A stretch of 22,909 nt of DNA, from assembly GCF_018854495.1 (NCBI RefSeq), contig NZ_JABBDR010000039.1:1-22909 (forward strand), in the 5' to 3' direction. Positions 14,660 through 22,607 of the stretch are shown here, piece by piece; position 1 is the first letter of the stretch, and each line of letters begins with the position of its first letter. The position numbers and the translations under genes were made by a program. A model generated the notes under the pieces. It did no database searches. It had not been told where the DNA came from and worked only from the letters and a program-made list of their open reading frames with translations. The DNA comes from Acidithiobacillus ferruginosus. GTDB taxonomy: Bacteria > Pseudomonadota > Gammaproteobacteria > Acidithiobacillales > Acidithiobacillaceae.

Positions 14660-15067
14660 TCATGGCTGCGCGCAAGCTGCGATCTTCCGCATCGACACCC
14701 TCTTCTGCCACGCCATGATCGCGTCGATGACTTCCTGGTCAAAGTCCATGGTTTCATGTTCTTTTACCAGTTTTTTCACCGCCTGTACCTGCGTGGATAT
14801 CTGCATAGTGCGGGCAATATTCTGGAAATATGGATCGGTATCCAAATAGCAGTCTTCCTGAGGCAAAGCGCGTTTCAATTTGAGCGCCTTGCCTTCTTCG
14901 GCATGGCACAGCACGGTTTTTGAGTTGATCTCCGTCACGCTGTATGCCCGCACGGATTTTACCGTCCCGCTATAGGGCACATGCTCCACAACCCAGAACC
15001 TGTCCCCCACTTCGGCATCGGCAAAATCCAGATATTTTCCGTATGCATTACCCGTTGCAATCAGCAT
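14660..15067 (-). CDS. Hypothetical protein, 135 residues, overlapping a DUF423 gene
   Basis: I do not recognise this family. The protein is soluble-looking: a beta-rich first half (GDRFWVVEHVPYSGTVKSV, RAYSVTEINSKTVLCHAEEG), a charged stretch, and a helical C-terminal third (QAVKKLVKEHETMDFDQEV). Two cysteines occur mid-sequence and one near the end. The ATG at 15067 is preferred because AGGGG lies eight bases upstream; an ATG at 15073 lies too close to it. It starts inside the DUF423 gene, overlapping by about 20 bases, and so is probably co-translated with it. No membrane segment or signal peptide is visible. Coding status is supported by the overlap and the uninterrupted frame. Confidence 0.65.
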   Translation of the reverse strand: MLIATGNAYGKYLDFADAEVGDRFWVVEHVPYSGTVKSVRAYSVTEINSKTVLCHAEEGKALKLKRALPQEDCYLDTDPYFQNIARTMQISTQVQAVKKLVKEHETMDFDQEVIDAIMAWQKRVSMRKIAACAQP

Positions 15068-15497
15068 CACCATTCCCCTGCGTTTTGGAGGCCCGCCAGA
15101 TACCTAACGCCAGCAGGAGCCAGGAAAAAATCAGCGCCGTCCCGCCCATGGGGGCGAAAAATGCCCAGAACGAATAGCCGGTCAGCACCAGCAGATAGAG
15201 TCCGCCGCAAAACAGCAGAACGCCCAGGGCCATCAGCAGTCCCGCCGCGCAGAGCAGGCGCCGCCTGCCATATTGGCGGATCAACACGCCGATGAGCAGC
15301 AGACCAAGCCCGTGATAAATCTGAAAGCGATTCGCAATATCGTAAATATGCAGCGCACCGCCACCTACCCTACCAGCCACCAGATGATCCCCTGCCGCGC
15401 CGGCGATCACCGCCAGGGCCATCACCAGCGCCCCCAGCATGGCAAAATACGCTCCTGCCTGCATCCCGCATTTCCGCCCTGCCGAATATCCCGCCAT
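15048..15497 (-). CDS. DUF423 (YgdD-like) small membrane protein
   Basis: A 149-residue membrane protein with four predicted helices. The DUF423 signs are an opening helix with a glycine/alanine-rich GALVMALAVIAGAAGDH, the IYHGLGLLLIGVL segment, LFCGGLYLLVLTG, and PMGGTALIFSWLLLALGIWR. In the family these read YQxYHALALL, LFSGSLY and TPIGGxxFxxGW. The molecular function of DUF423 proteins is not established. The ATG at 15497 has GGGAGGA nearby. The N-terminal 15 residues (MAGYSAGRKCGMQAG) are an extra basic extension; an internal ATG at residue 12 is a possible alternative start. Transcribed divergently from the SDR gene, with 126 bases between. Confidence 0.85.
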   Translation of the reverse strand: MAGYSAGRKCGMQAGAYFAMLGALVMALAVIAGAAGDHLVAGRVGGGALHIYDIANRFQIYHGLGLLLIGVLIRQYGRRRLLCAAGLLMALGVLLFCGGLYLLVLTGYSFWAFFAPMGGTALIFSWLLLALGIWRASKTQGNGDADCNG

Positions 15498-15525
15498 GTC
15501 ATTCCTCCCTCAAATACCATCTCGG

Positions 15526-15555
15526 TTTATAGCCCATATGGAGGGCCTCGAACAA
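15526..15555 (-). promoter_or_regulatory. Candidate promoter for the DUF423 gene pair
   Basis: On the minus strand TTGTTC (15555-15550), an 18-base spacer and TATAAA (15531-15526) precede the DUF423 ATG by about 28 bases. The -10 matches the consensus at five of six positions, the -35 at three. Confidence 0.35.
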
Positions 15556-15623
15556 ACACGGCCCATCCGCCCCCACCGTTCATAAGCCTGTGCTATGCTG
15601 GCAGGTATCATTCTGGAGGAGTC

Positions 15624-16640
15624 ATGACATTTCACAAAATTTGTATTCTGGGGGGCACGGGCTTCGTGGGGCGGCACCTGGCAGAGCGGTTGAGCCAGAA
15701 AGGGCACGCCGTGCGCATCCTGACGCGCAACCGCGAACGTCACCGTGAAAATCTGCTGGTACTCCCCGGCGTGGAGTTGATCGAGGCCAATGTCCATGAC
15801 CCCATCGCGTTAAAAAAGCAGCTCGCAGGACGAGATGTCGTCATCAATCTCGTGGGAATCCTCAATGAACGCCATCAAGGCGATTTCGACAGGAACCACG
15901 TCGAACTCCCGCGCCTGGTGGTCGGCGCCTGCAATGATCTGGGCATCCCCCGTCTGCTTCACATGAGCGCATTGGGAGCCAGCCCTGCCGGTCCCAGCGC
16001 CTATCTGCGCTCCAAGGGGGCTGGTGAGGAGATCGTCCGCCAGTCGGGCGGGAACAAGGCGGAAATGGGACACTTTGATTATCTGGAAGAACCCATGCCG
16101 CTCTGGAGCCATGGGCTCAAAACCACTTGTTTTCGCCCAGCGGTGATCTTTGGTGAGGGTGACAGCTTTTTCAACCGCTTCGCCGGGCTATTGCGCAACA
16201 TCCCCTTTTTCATTCCGCTGGCCCGGTCGAAAGCCAGAATGCAGCCGGTCTGGATTGAAGATGTCGTCAGCGCCTACGTGCAATCCATGGATGACGAAAA
16301 AACCTACGGTCAAGCCTATGATCTGTGTGGTCCGAAAGTCTATACCCTCGGTGAACTGGTGGCATATACCCAGAGTCTGATCGGCACCCGTCGCGTCATC
16401 GTGCCCCTCGGTGACTTCGCTGGCAATCTTCAGGCCAGCATCATGGAAAGGCTGCCGGGCAGGGTACTCACTCGCGATAACCTGCTCTCCCTGTCCGTCG
16501 ACAGCGTCTGTACCAGAAATGATCTGGCCGACCGCTTCCAGATACAGGCCACCTCTGTCGAGAGCATCGTACCCGGCTACCTGGGCGGAAAAGGTGCCCG
16601 CGCGGAGCGTCTGGCGGAAATCCGCAACCGGCGTTCCTGA
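15624..16640 (+). CDS. NDUFA9-like atypical short-chain dehydrogenase (NAD(P)-binding)
   Basis: A 338-residue atypical SDR. It begins HKICILGGTGFVGRHLAERL, with the Rossmann glycine motif GGTGFVG (residues 10-16). DVVINLVGIL and HMSALGASPAGPSAYLRSKG follow, typical of the NDUFA9/complex-I-associated SDR group (N-L-V-G at strand 4 and the S-A-L-G-A...Y-x-x-S-K-x-xGE segment). FRPAVIFGEGDSFFNRFA and QPVWIEDVVSAY are further conserved pieces. Bacterial members are often encoded near quinone or respiratory genes, and their substrate is usually unknown. The ATG at 15624 has GGAGGAG just upstream; the open frame extends further upstream but without a start of this quality. It converges with opgH, with only 18 bases between stops. 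Confidence 0.88.
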   Translation: MTFHKICILGGTGFVGRHLAERLSQKGHAVRILTRNRERHRENLLVLPGVELIEANVHDPIALKKQLAGRDVVINLVGILNERHQGDFDRNHVELPRLVVGACNDLGIPRLLHMSALGASPAGPSAYLRSKGAGEEIVRQSGGNKAEMGHFDYLEEPMPLWSHGLKTTCFRPAVIFGEGDSFFNRFAGLLRNIPFFIPLARSKARMQPVWIEDVVSAYVQSMDDEKTYGQAYDLCGPKVYTLGELVAYTQSLIGTRRVIVPLGDFAGNLQASIMERLPGRVLTRDNLLSLSVDSVCTRNDLADRFQIQATSVESIVPGYLGGKGARAERLAEIRNRRS

Positions 16641-16658
16641 GCCTCGGCCGAATCGAGA

Positions 16659-18737
16659 TCACGCGTCGGACAACACCTGCGCCTCGCTCTGCAACCCCCA
16701 GGCCGCCAGACGCGTCCGATCGGCCGTGGACCAGACCGCACGATGCAGCGCGAGCATGGAGTTGCGATCGGTCAGCAGTACGTTGCGCTCCCGGTTGCTG
16801 AGCCCTTGCGGACCCTGTTCCAGCGCCTTGTGACAGAGTTTCGCCGCACGTGGCCAGACGGCGGTGCGGTTACGCTGCAAGGCGGTATGTATTGCGTTGA
16901 AACGGGGGTCCACCACCACCTGAACAAAGGGGTCCCCCTCTATGTGGGGCATATAGGCCTCCCTATCCGCGCTGAGCGATTGCAATTCCTGCGGGATATG
17001 TACTTCTTCGGGGATGACAAAAAGATGATGCCGCTGGGTCCAGCGCCCCAGCGCGGGGCGACTCGTCCAGGCCGCCAGGGGCACCGCCGACGCCAGCCCC
17101 CCGAGTATGGGGACCAGCCAGGCAAAGTGCCACGCCCCCAGAAAGGGATAGAGTATCCCTGCCAGAATCAAACCCAGCGCCGAACACCAGCCAAAATAAC
17201 GTAGCGCATCCCGCCAGGAAGTCTCCTGATCGCCACGGACTTGCGCGCCCCAGCCCACGCCGCGCCCCATCAGGGTCTGAATCACGAACTGGCTGTGAAA
17301 GGCCATACGGATCGGCGCCATGAGTATCGAAAATATACTCTCCAAAAACATGCTGATCACCAGATGGAATGCGCCGCCGAATTGCTCTTTTCGGCCGTGC
17401 TGACGCAATACCCAGAGCACCGCCATGAATTTTGGCGACAGCAGTAAAATTGCCGTCACCCCAAACAGCCAGAAGGGCATGGGACTGACCAGCCAGTCCC
17501 AGTCGAGTGGGGTGATGATGCTGCCGTCACTGGCGGTATTGGCCCAGTGGAGCGAGCCCAGCGCCCCCAGGATCAAAAACAGGCCCCACAAGGGCGCCGC
17601 CAAAAAAGACATGGCACCGTTGACAAAAAGAAAACGATGCGCCGGACGCAGCCCCTCCCCTGCCAGCAGGCGCAGATGTTGAAGATTACCCTGCGCCCAG
17701 CGGCGGTCGCGTTTGAGATCATCGATCAGGGTGGGAGGTACTTCTTCATAACTCCCGGACAGGCTGGGCACAAACCAGACTTCCCAGCCGCTTTTGGCCA
17801 TGAGCGCGGCCTCGACAAAATCGTGGCTCAGTAGTGGGCCGCCGAGAGGGGCCCGCCCCGGCAACACCGGCAGGGCGCAATATTGGGAGAAGGGAGCGAT
17901 TCGAAGCATGGCGTTATGGCCGATATAATGGCCGTCGCCCAACTGCCAGAAGCGCAGGCCGACACTGAAAATCGGGCCATACAGATGCTGCGCGAACTGT
18001 TGCAGGCGCGCATACAGGGTTTCGCGATTGACCGCCACTGGCTGGGTCTGAATGATGCCGACCTGAGGATTACCCTCCATCATCTCCAGCATCCGGTACA
18101 GCGTCTCGCCGTTCATCACACTGTCGGCGTCGAGTACCACCATGTATTCGTAACCCTTACCCCAGCGGCGGCAAAAATCTGCCACATTCCCGCTCTTGGC
18201 CTTGTTATTGATGGGCCGCCGCCGATAATGGATGCGCCCAAAAGCGTCCAAAGACTCGCAGAGCGTCGACCACACCAGCTCTTCGCGCAGCCAGATGGCA
18301 GGGTCGCGGGTATCGCTCAACAGGAAAAACTCGAAATGGGCGAGCGCGCCGGTCTTCTGTATGGACTTATAGGTAGCCTGGAGACCCGCGGCGACCCGTT
18401 CTATCTCTTCGTTGTAAATCGGCATGAGTACCGCCACCCGGCTCTGCAGCCGCGGCTCGGCCAGATGCAATTCGGGGCTGCCCGGCGCGGTATCGGCGCG
18501 TCCACGCATGAGCAGAACGAACCCCACCAGCGCCGTCCAGAAGCCTGCGGATATCCAGGCGAACAGCAATACAAAGATGAGCAGCGTCGGCAGTTCCAGC
18601 CAGAAAGGCAGGCGGTCCGTCAATACCTGGTCCAGTGTCAGGCCAGCGCCGCACGCCGGAAGAACGATGAAGGTGCTAAGCCAGTAGCGCCGGTACCGGC
18701 CGATGGCTTCCCACGGCCGGGTGCCGCCACGGCCCAT
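16659..18737 (-). CDS. opgH: Glucans biosynthesis glucosyltransferase OpgH (MdoH)
   Basis: A 692-residue inner-membrane glycosyltransferase family 2 enzyme. It elongates the beta-1,2 glucan backbone of osmoregulated periplasmic glucans from UDP-glucose and exports it. The cytoplasmic GT domain has MPIYNE (105-110), YMVVLDADSVM (198-208, DxD at 203-205), HDFVEA (305-310) and RDRRWAQGNL (343-352). It is flanked by two N-terminal membrane segments (about 17-38 and 50-77) and a C-terminal cluster of four or more. Compared with E. coli OpgH (about 847 residues) it lacks most of the roughly 130-residue cytoplasmic N-terminal extension before the first membrane helix. The ATG follows the stop of the unknown 167-residue gene by two bases. 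Confidence 0.95.
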   Translation of the reverse strand: MGRGGTRPWEAIGRYRRYWLSTFIVLPACGAGLTLDQVLTDRLPFWLELPTLLIFVLLFAWISAGFWTALVGFVLLMRGRADTAPGSPELHLAEPRLQSRVAVLMPIYNEEIERVAAGLQATYKSIQKTGALAHFEFFLLSDTRDPAIWLREELVWSTLCESLDAFGRIHYRRRPINNKAKSGNVADFCRRWGKGYEYMVVLDADSVMNGETLYRMLEMMEGNPQVGIIQTQPVAVNRETLYARLQQFAQHLYGPIFSVGLRFWQLGDGHYIGHNAMLRIAPFSQYCALPVLPGRAPLGGPLLSHDFVEAALMAKSGWEVWFVPSLSGSYEEVPPTLIDDLKRDRRWAQGNLQHLRLLAGEGLRPAHRFLFVNGAMSFLAAPLWGLFLILGALGSLHWANTASDGSIITPLDWDWLVSPMPFWLFGVTAILLLSPKFMAVLWVLRQHGRKEQFGGAFHLVISMFLESIFSILMAPIRMAFHSQFVIQTLMGRGVGWGAQVRGDQETSWRDALRYFGWCSALGLILAGILYPFLGAWHFAWLVPILGGLASAVPLAAWTSRPALGRWTQRHHLFVIPEEVHIPQELQSLSADREAYMPHIEGDPFVQVVVDPRFNAIHTALQRNRTAVWPRAAKLCHKALEQGPQGLSNRERNVLLTDRNSMLALHRAVWSTADRTRLAAWGLQSEAQVLSDA

Positions 18738-18739
18738 AT

Positions 18740-19243
18740 TCAGGCTTCTCCAGGCAGTACGCGCGGATGCGCGCGGATCGTGTGGTGGTTGAGCAGGGAC
18801 TGGGCGAGGCGCATCAGGGCTGCGCCCCAGGAGCGGTTCAAGGGCCGCGAGGCCATGCTGGAACGCACGATGGCCGGGCCTACCTGACGCTGCAACCAGC
18901 GGCAGGACTTGCCATCATGGGCGTCCCCCACGGGCAGATGGAGGGAAAGATCCAGTCGCGCATCCAGCTCATCGCCGTCCCCCAGCGTCGCCAGGGCCAA
19001 CTGTAGGCCCGCGAAGGCCCGGGCATAAAGCGCCTCACCTTCCATATCCGCGCCGCGCAGTTGCGCCACTACCTGCCCGCGAATCCACAGCCGCTGGGCA
19101 TCCGTCAATGACAGGCGGGCCATGTACTGCTCCACGCGGGCCAGCACCGGGGCATTGTTTGCGACGACCATGGCCTCCGCTGTCCAACCCGCCAGCAGCT
19201 CACCCGCGGGATTGACACTGTAGCTCGATTCATCCTTAAACAT
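18740..19243 (-). CDS. Unknown 167-residue protein encoded between opgG and opgH
   Basis: I do not recognise a family. Its ATG shares its A with the opgG TAA (TAATG), its stop is two bases before opgH, and AAAGGAG lies at good distance, so it is clearly translated as part of the operon. No signal peptide or membrane segment is seen. The first third is helical (ELLAGWTAEAMVVANNAPVL, ARVEQYMARLSLTDAQRLW). The middle contains DELDARLDLSLHLPVG, and the C-terminal part is basic (RPLNRSWGAALMRLAQSL). It ends in ARAHPRV-like residues just before opgH. One idea is that it takes over part of the role of the missing N-terminal domain of OpgH (inference). An open frame extends further upstream inside opgG, but the coupled ATG is the better start. 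Confidence 0.8.
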   Translation of the reverse strand: MFKDESSYSVNPAGELLAGWTAEAMVVANNAPVLARVEQYMARLSLTDAQRLWIRGQVVAQLRGADMEGEALYARAFAGLQLALATLGDGDELDARLDLSLHLPVGDAHDGKSCRWLQRQVGPAIVRSSMASRPLNRSWGAALMRLAQSLLNHHTIRAHPRVLPGEA

Positions 19244-20784
19244 TACATCTGCTCCTTTGCCGCGTGTAAAAGATAGGTCCAGGTATTGCTCATCACCTGA
19301 TGGTTCAGGGTTAAAAAACACCGTACGTTACTGGGTGAATTCGGTTGCGGCTGAATGACGGCGATCACTCGCCAGAAGTGGCCATCTTTTTCCCATTCCA
19401 GTTTTTGGCTGAGAATTTTCGCACCGTCCGCAGCCTCAAGATGGACCTGCACGGGCGCAGTTTCCTGCAGTTTGGTGAGTGCACCGCCCCCGAAATCGAT
19501 GACCACCGTCCGTGCGCCGGGCACTTTTGGATCGTCGCCCAGATAGGTGCCCACCGGATGGGGCAGCGGGATCAGACCGTGATTATCGAGGAAAAATCGC
19601 AGGGTATAGGCGAAGTGCAGGGGCGTTTTGGGTGCAGGTTCATGTTCCGGCACCCAGAACGCGACAATATTATCCATATCCCGATTGTTGGTGGGCAGTT
19701 CCACCAGACGTAGCTGCCCCTTGCCCCAGTCACCGTCGGGCTGCACCCAGACGCTGGGGCGCCGCTGGTACTGGGTTTCGATGCCCTGGTACGCGGAGAA
19801 CCGGCGACCCTGCTGAATCAGGCCGAACCCGACAGGGTGATCCATCGCGTAGGTCGTGGTCTGAGCGTACAGCGGGTTGTTGATGGGCCTGGTCGTCCAT
19901 TCACCATTACCGTTGGCCATGACCAGGTCGCTGGAATCGTGCTGGGCCGGGTGCCAGTCACCTGCGATGACGCCGCGTCCATGCCCGTGCCAGTACATGC
20001 TGGTCAGGGGCGCCAGTTCCAGTACCTGTACCGGCTTGCGCAGGTAGATGGTGGCCTCCACATGGACCGTGGTGCTGTCACCCTGCTGGATGGTGAAGCG
20101 ATAGGCCCCCGTCGCGACGGAGCTGTCCATCAGCGCATAGACCACCATCGTGGTCGCATCGGGTTTGGGACGCACCAGCCAGAATTCTTTGAAGTAGGGG
20201 AAGATTTCGCCGGAAGGCTGAGCCGTATCGATCCCGAGCCCACGTGCCGATGTCCCGTAGATGGCACCTTTGCCAACAGCGCGGAAATAGGTCGCACCGA
20301 GAAAGGAGATGAACTCATTGTGATGAGGTGGATTATCGAGCGGCGCGAGCAGACGGAAACCCGCATAGCCGAGCGCGGCGGGTATATTTTGGGGTACGTT
20401 CAGCTTGCCGAAACTGAAGTGCTCCAGCGAAAAGGGAATTGGCCGCACCGCACCGTCCACAACGCTGCGGATAACCACTGGGCGGTGAAACCAGGAGCCA
20501 GGCAGATAAAACTGTGCCTCGTACGGCAAGTTGTCGCCTCTCCAGAGCGGTGAAACATCCTGAATCTGGGCATACTGGTCAGGCGTGAGATCTTTGAGAA
20601 AAGCCGGGATAGGCAAGGGCTTCGGGTTGTAGGTGCGGTCCACCAGCAATTTGGCCTTGGCCTCCACCGTAGCCATACTGAACTCGGCGGCGTATGCGGG
20701 CAGCGTTGCCGCCAACCCGGCCAGCCCAAGCAGGACGGCGGAAAGCGGCTTCAGTGACAGATGATGACGTCGATAAATATTCAT
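19243..20784 (-). CDS. opgG: Periplasmic glucans biosynthesis protein OpgG/OpgD family
   Basis: A 513-residue periplasmic protein needed for synthesis of osmoregulated glucans, probably acting on the nascent chain emerging from OpgH. A signal peptide (1-32; basic NIYRRHH, a hydrophobic stretch, then PAYA before AEF) leads into the OpgG beta-sandwich: LWRGDNLPYEAQFYLPG, FISFLGATYFRAVG, YGTSARGLGIDTA, GEIFPYFKEFWLV, then the second domain with MYWHGHGR and FSAYQGIETQYQRRPSVWVQ. Length matches E. coli OpgG (511). The RR pair is not followed by a Tat-like hydrophobic pattern, so Sec export is more likely, favouring OpgG over OpgD. The ATG at 20784 has no good ribosome binding site but gives the correct signal peptide. 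Confidence 0.93.
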   Translation of the reverse strand: MNIYRRHHLSLKPLSAVLLGLAGLAATLPAYAAEFSMATVEAKAKLLVDRTYNPKPLPIPAFLKDLTPDQYAQIQDVSPLWRGDNLPYEAQFYLPGSWFHRPVVIRSVVDGAVRPIPFSLEHFSFGKLNVPQNIPAALGYAGFRLLAPLDNPPHHNEFISFLGATYFRAVGKGAIYGTSARGLGIDTAQPSGEIFPYFKEFWLVRPKPDATTMVVYALMDSSVATGAYRFTIQQGDSTTVHVEATIYLRKPVQVLELAPLTSMYWHGHGRGVIAGDWHPAQHDSSDLVMANGNGEWTTRPINNPLYAQTTTYAMDHPVGFGLIQQGRRFSAYQGIETQYQRRPSVWVQPDGDWGKGQLRLVELPTNNRDMDNIVAFWVPEHEPAPKTPLHFAYTLRFFLDNHGLIPLPHPVGTYLGDDPKVPGARTVVIDFGGGALTKLQETAPVQVHLEAADGAKILSQKLEWEKDGHFWRVIAVIQPQPNSPSNVRCFLTLNHQVMSNTWTYLLHAAKEQM

Positions 20785-21188
20785 GACAGGATAGGAAGCA
20801 ATACCTATGCCACAGATGCAACATGCTAATTTTTCAGGTTTAATTATTTTTTGAGGCTTACTTTTGTCGCTTGTGCCCGACGTCATCGGGAAGATGACCG
20901 GAGAATCCACCGCACCAGATCGCGTCTCCCGCGGACGGATTCATGACATACTTCATAGCGCACTGAAAGTATTATAGTATCACCGGACACCCATAGATGG
21001 TCTCTATAAATGGTGCCTTTCGACCATAAAAAATGGCTAGGGGTAATAGTCGCTGATAAACAACAAAATAATTCATGGACCTGCACCCGCTCCGCCATGG
21101 AATTTAATAACCGACGCAACAACGCGCGGCCACCAACATGATCAATAACTTTACGAATGACCTATATCATATTGACTAGGAAGGTTTT
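20785..21188. promoter_or_regulatory. Divergent 404-base intergenic region of opgG and the flavin oxidoreductase
   Basis: No gene was found here. On the minus strand a perfect TATAAT (20976-20971) is the best -10 candidate for opgG, with no good -35 at the usual distance. It would give a leader of about 180 bases. That leader contains a stem-loop with arms GTCATC and GATGAC around five bases (20882-20898). The leader close to the ATG is AT-rich (around 20822-20870). On the plus strand AGGAAGG lies just before the ATG at 21189. I could not place a plus-strand promoter with confidence. Confidence 0.4.
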
Positions 21189-22607
21189 ATGAGTGCGGAC
21201 AACTATGATGTCACCATTATCGGCAGTGGCCCCGGCGGCTATCGTGCGGCAGTTCTGGCAGCTCTGCGCGGTAAAAGAACCGCGATTATCGAGCGAAGGA
21301 CCTGGGGAGGAACCTGTCTCAATCGGGGCTGTGTCCCTAAAAAGGACTGGCATGAAACGGCAAAATGGATAGAGCAAAGTCGTCATTTCCAAAAGCGGGG
21401 AGTGGTGGGTCCGGCGCTAAGGGGAAACATGGCACAAGCCTGGCAGCATCAGCACGATGTGGTCGAGACTGTCCGTGGCAGCTATCTTGACTACCTCAAG
21501 CGCCTCGGGATACATCTTTACGACGGCACGGGCAGCTTCCTGGACGCCCGGCGCATCGCCGTTGAAGGGGTCGGCGGATTGGTGGAAATCCATACGGAAA
21601 CCAGCATCATCGCCACCGGATCGGCGCCATCCCTGCCCCGGGGGATCGTTCCGGTAGCCGGCAAAGTGCTGACCAGCGACATGCTCTATGACGACGGCGT
21701 CCCGCACGGGGATCGGGTGATCCTGGTGGGTGGAGGGGTCATCGGCACCGAGTTCGCGTATATTTTTACCCAGCTCGGCAAACAGGTGGAATGGCTGGTG
21801 CACTCCACGCCTCTCGCCCACACCCGGTATTCGCCGCAGGCCAGGGATACACTCCATGTGGCGCTGGCCGGACTGGATATCCATCCACAGTCCGGGTTCA
21901 GGATCCACCGCATGGAGGCGACGACCGAGGGCGTGACGGTCTTCGACGACCAGGGGAAACCGGTCCATGGCGATTGGGTACTGCTCGCCACCGGACGCCA
22001 TGCCTACACCGAAGGATTGGGTCTGGAAAACACCCGTATCACCCTGGACGATCATGGATTCGTGCAGACCGACGCCACCCTGGAGACCGGAGAGTCCGGC
22101 ATCTATGCCATTGGCGACGCCGTCGGACCGATCATGAATGCCAACCAGGCCCTCAACGACGCCCGGATAGTCATCCACAACTTACTCAGCAGCGAAAAGC
22201 AGGAACGCGATCCGCTCTGGGTGCCGGAACTGGTGTATTCCGCAGTGGAACTGGCGCGTATCGGTATGGATGACGAAGCGGCCGAGGACGCAGGTTTTGA
22301 ACCTGCGGTCGGTTTTGCGGCTTTTGAGACTTCACCGCGCGCACTGGGGCAGGACGACAGCGTTGGCTTTGTCCGTCTTCTGGCGGATATGGACAGCGGC
22401 GAACTGCTTGGCGGTGAAATAGTCGGGCGGGATGCCGGCGAATTGATTCATTTGCTGGCCAATGGCGGCGACCACGACGGGGCGTTGCGCAGGATCGCCG
22501 AAACCCGCACCAACCACCCTTCCCGCGCAGAAGAACTGGTAAATGCCACCGAAACACTGGCGGCGCGTTGGGGTCTGGAAGAACAGATTTTTGGGCCGTC
22601 CGATTAA
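21189..22607 (+). CDS. FAD-dependent pyridine nucleotide-disulfide oxidoreductase (dihydrolipoamide dehydrogenase/glutathione reductase family)
   Basis: A 472-residue flavoenzyme of class I disulfide reductases. It has the FAD motif GSGPGG (12-17) and a redox-active disulfide in GGTCLNRGCVPKK (40-52, Cys43 and Cys48). The NAD(P)H-binding motif is VILVGGGVIGTEFAY (177-191), and the second FAD motif is IYAIGD (305-310). The C-terminal HPSRAE has His443 and Glu448 in the position of the catalytic His-Glu pair. CVPKK is the form seen in glutathione reductases, whereas lipoamide dehydrogenases usually have CVPSK, so the substrate is uncertain. Residues 182-202 lack an obvious NADPH-type arginine pair. 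AGGAAGG precedes the ATG. Its stop overlaps the convergent esterase stop. It stands alone, with no 2-oxoacid dehydrogenase or lipoyl genes in view. Confidence 0.9.
   Translation: MSADNYDVTIIGSGPGGYRAAVLAALRGKRTAIIERRTWGGTCLNRGCVPKKDWHETAKWIEQSRHFQKRGVVGPALRGNMAQAWQHQHDVVETVRGSYLDYLKRLGIHLYDGTGSFLDARRIAVEGVGGLVEIHTETSIIATGSAPSLPRGIVPVAGKVLTSDMLYDDGVPHGDRVILVGGGVIGTEFAYIFTQLGKQVEWLVHSTPLAHTRYSPQARDTLHVALAGLDIHPQSGFRIHRMEATTEGVTVFDDQGKPVHGDWVLLATGRHAYTEGLGLENTRITLDDHGFVQTDATLETGESGIYAIGDAVGPIMNANQALNDARIVIHNLLSSEKQERDPLWVPELVYSAVELARIGMDDEAAEDAGFEPAVGFAAFETSPRALGQDDSVGFVRLLADMDSGELLGGEIVGRDAGELIHLLANGGDHDGALRRIAETRTNHPSRAEELVNATETLAARWGLEEQIFGPSD

Noticed and set aside
15273..15623. Upstream extension of the SDR reading frame
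   Set aside because: It runs antisense through the DUF423 gene, and the ATG at 15624 has a strong ribosome binding site directly before the Rossmann fold.
17883..18887. A 334-codon plus-strand open frame across opgH
   Set aside because: It is antisense to the highly conserved glycosyltransferase domain and has no recognisable features.
20785..20910. N-terminal extension of opgG to an upstream methionine at 20910
   Set aside because: It would place 42 residues before a clear signal peptide; the ATG at 20784 gives the family length and a normal signal sequence.
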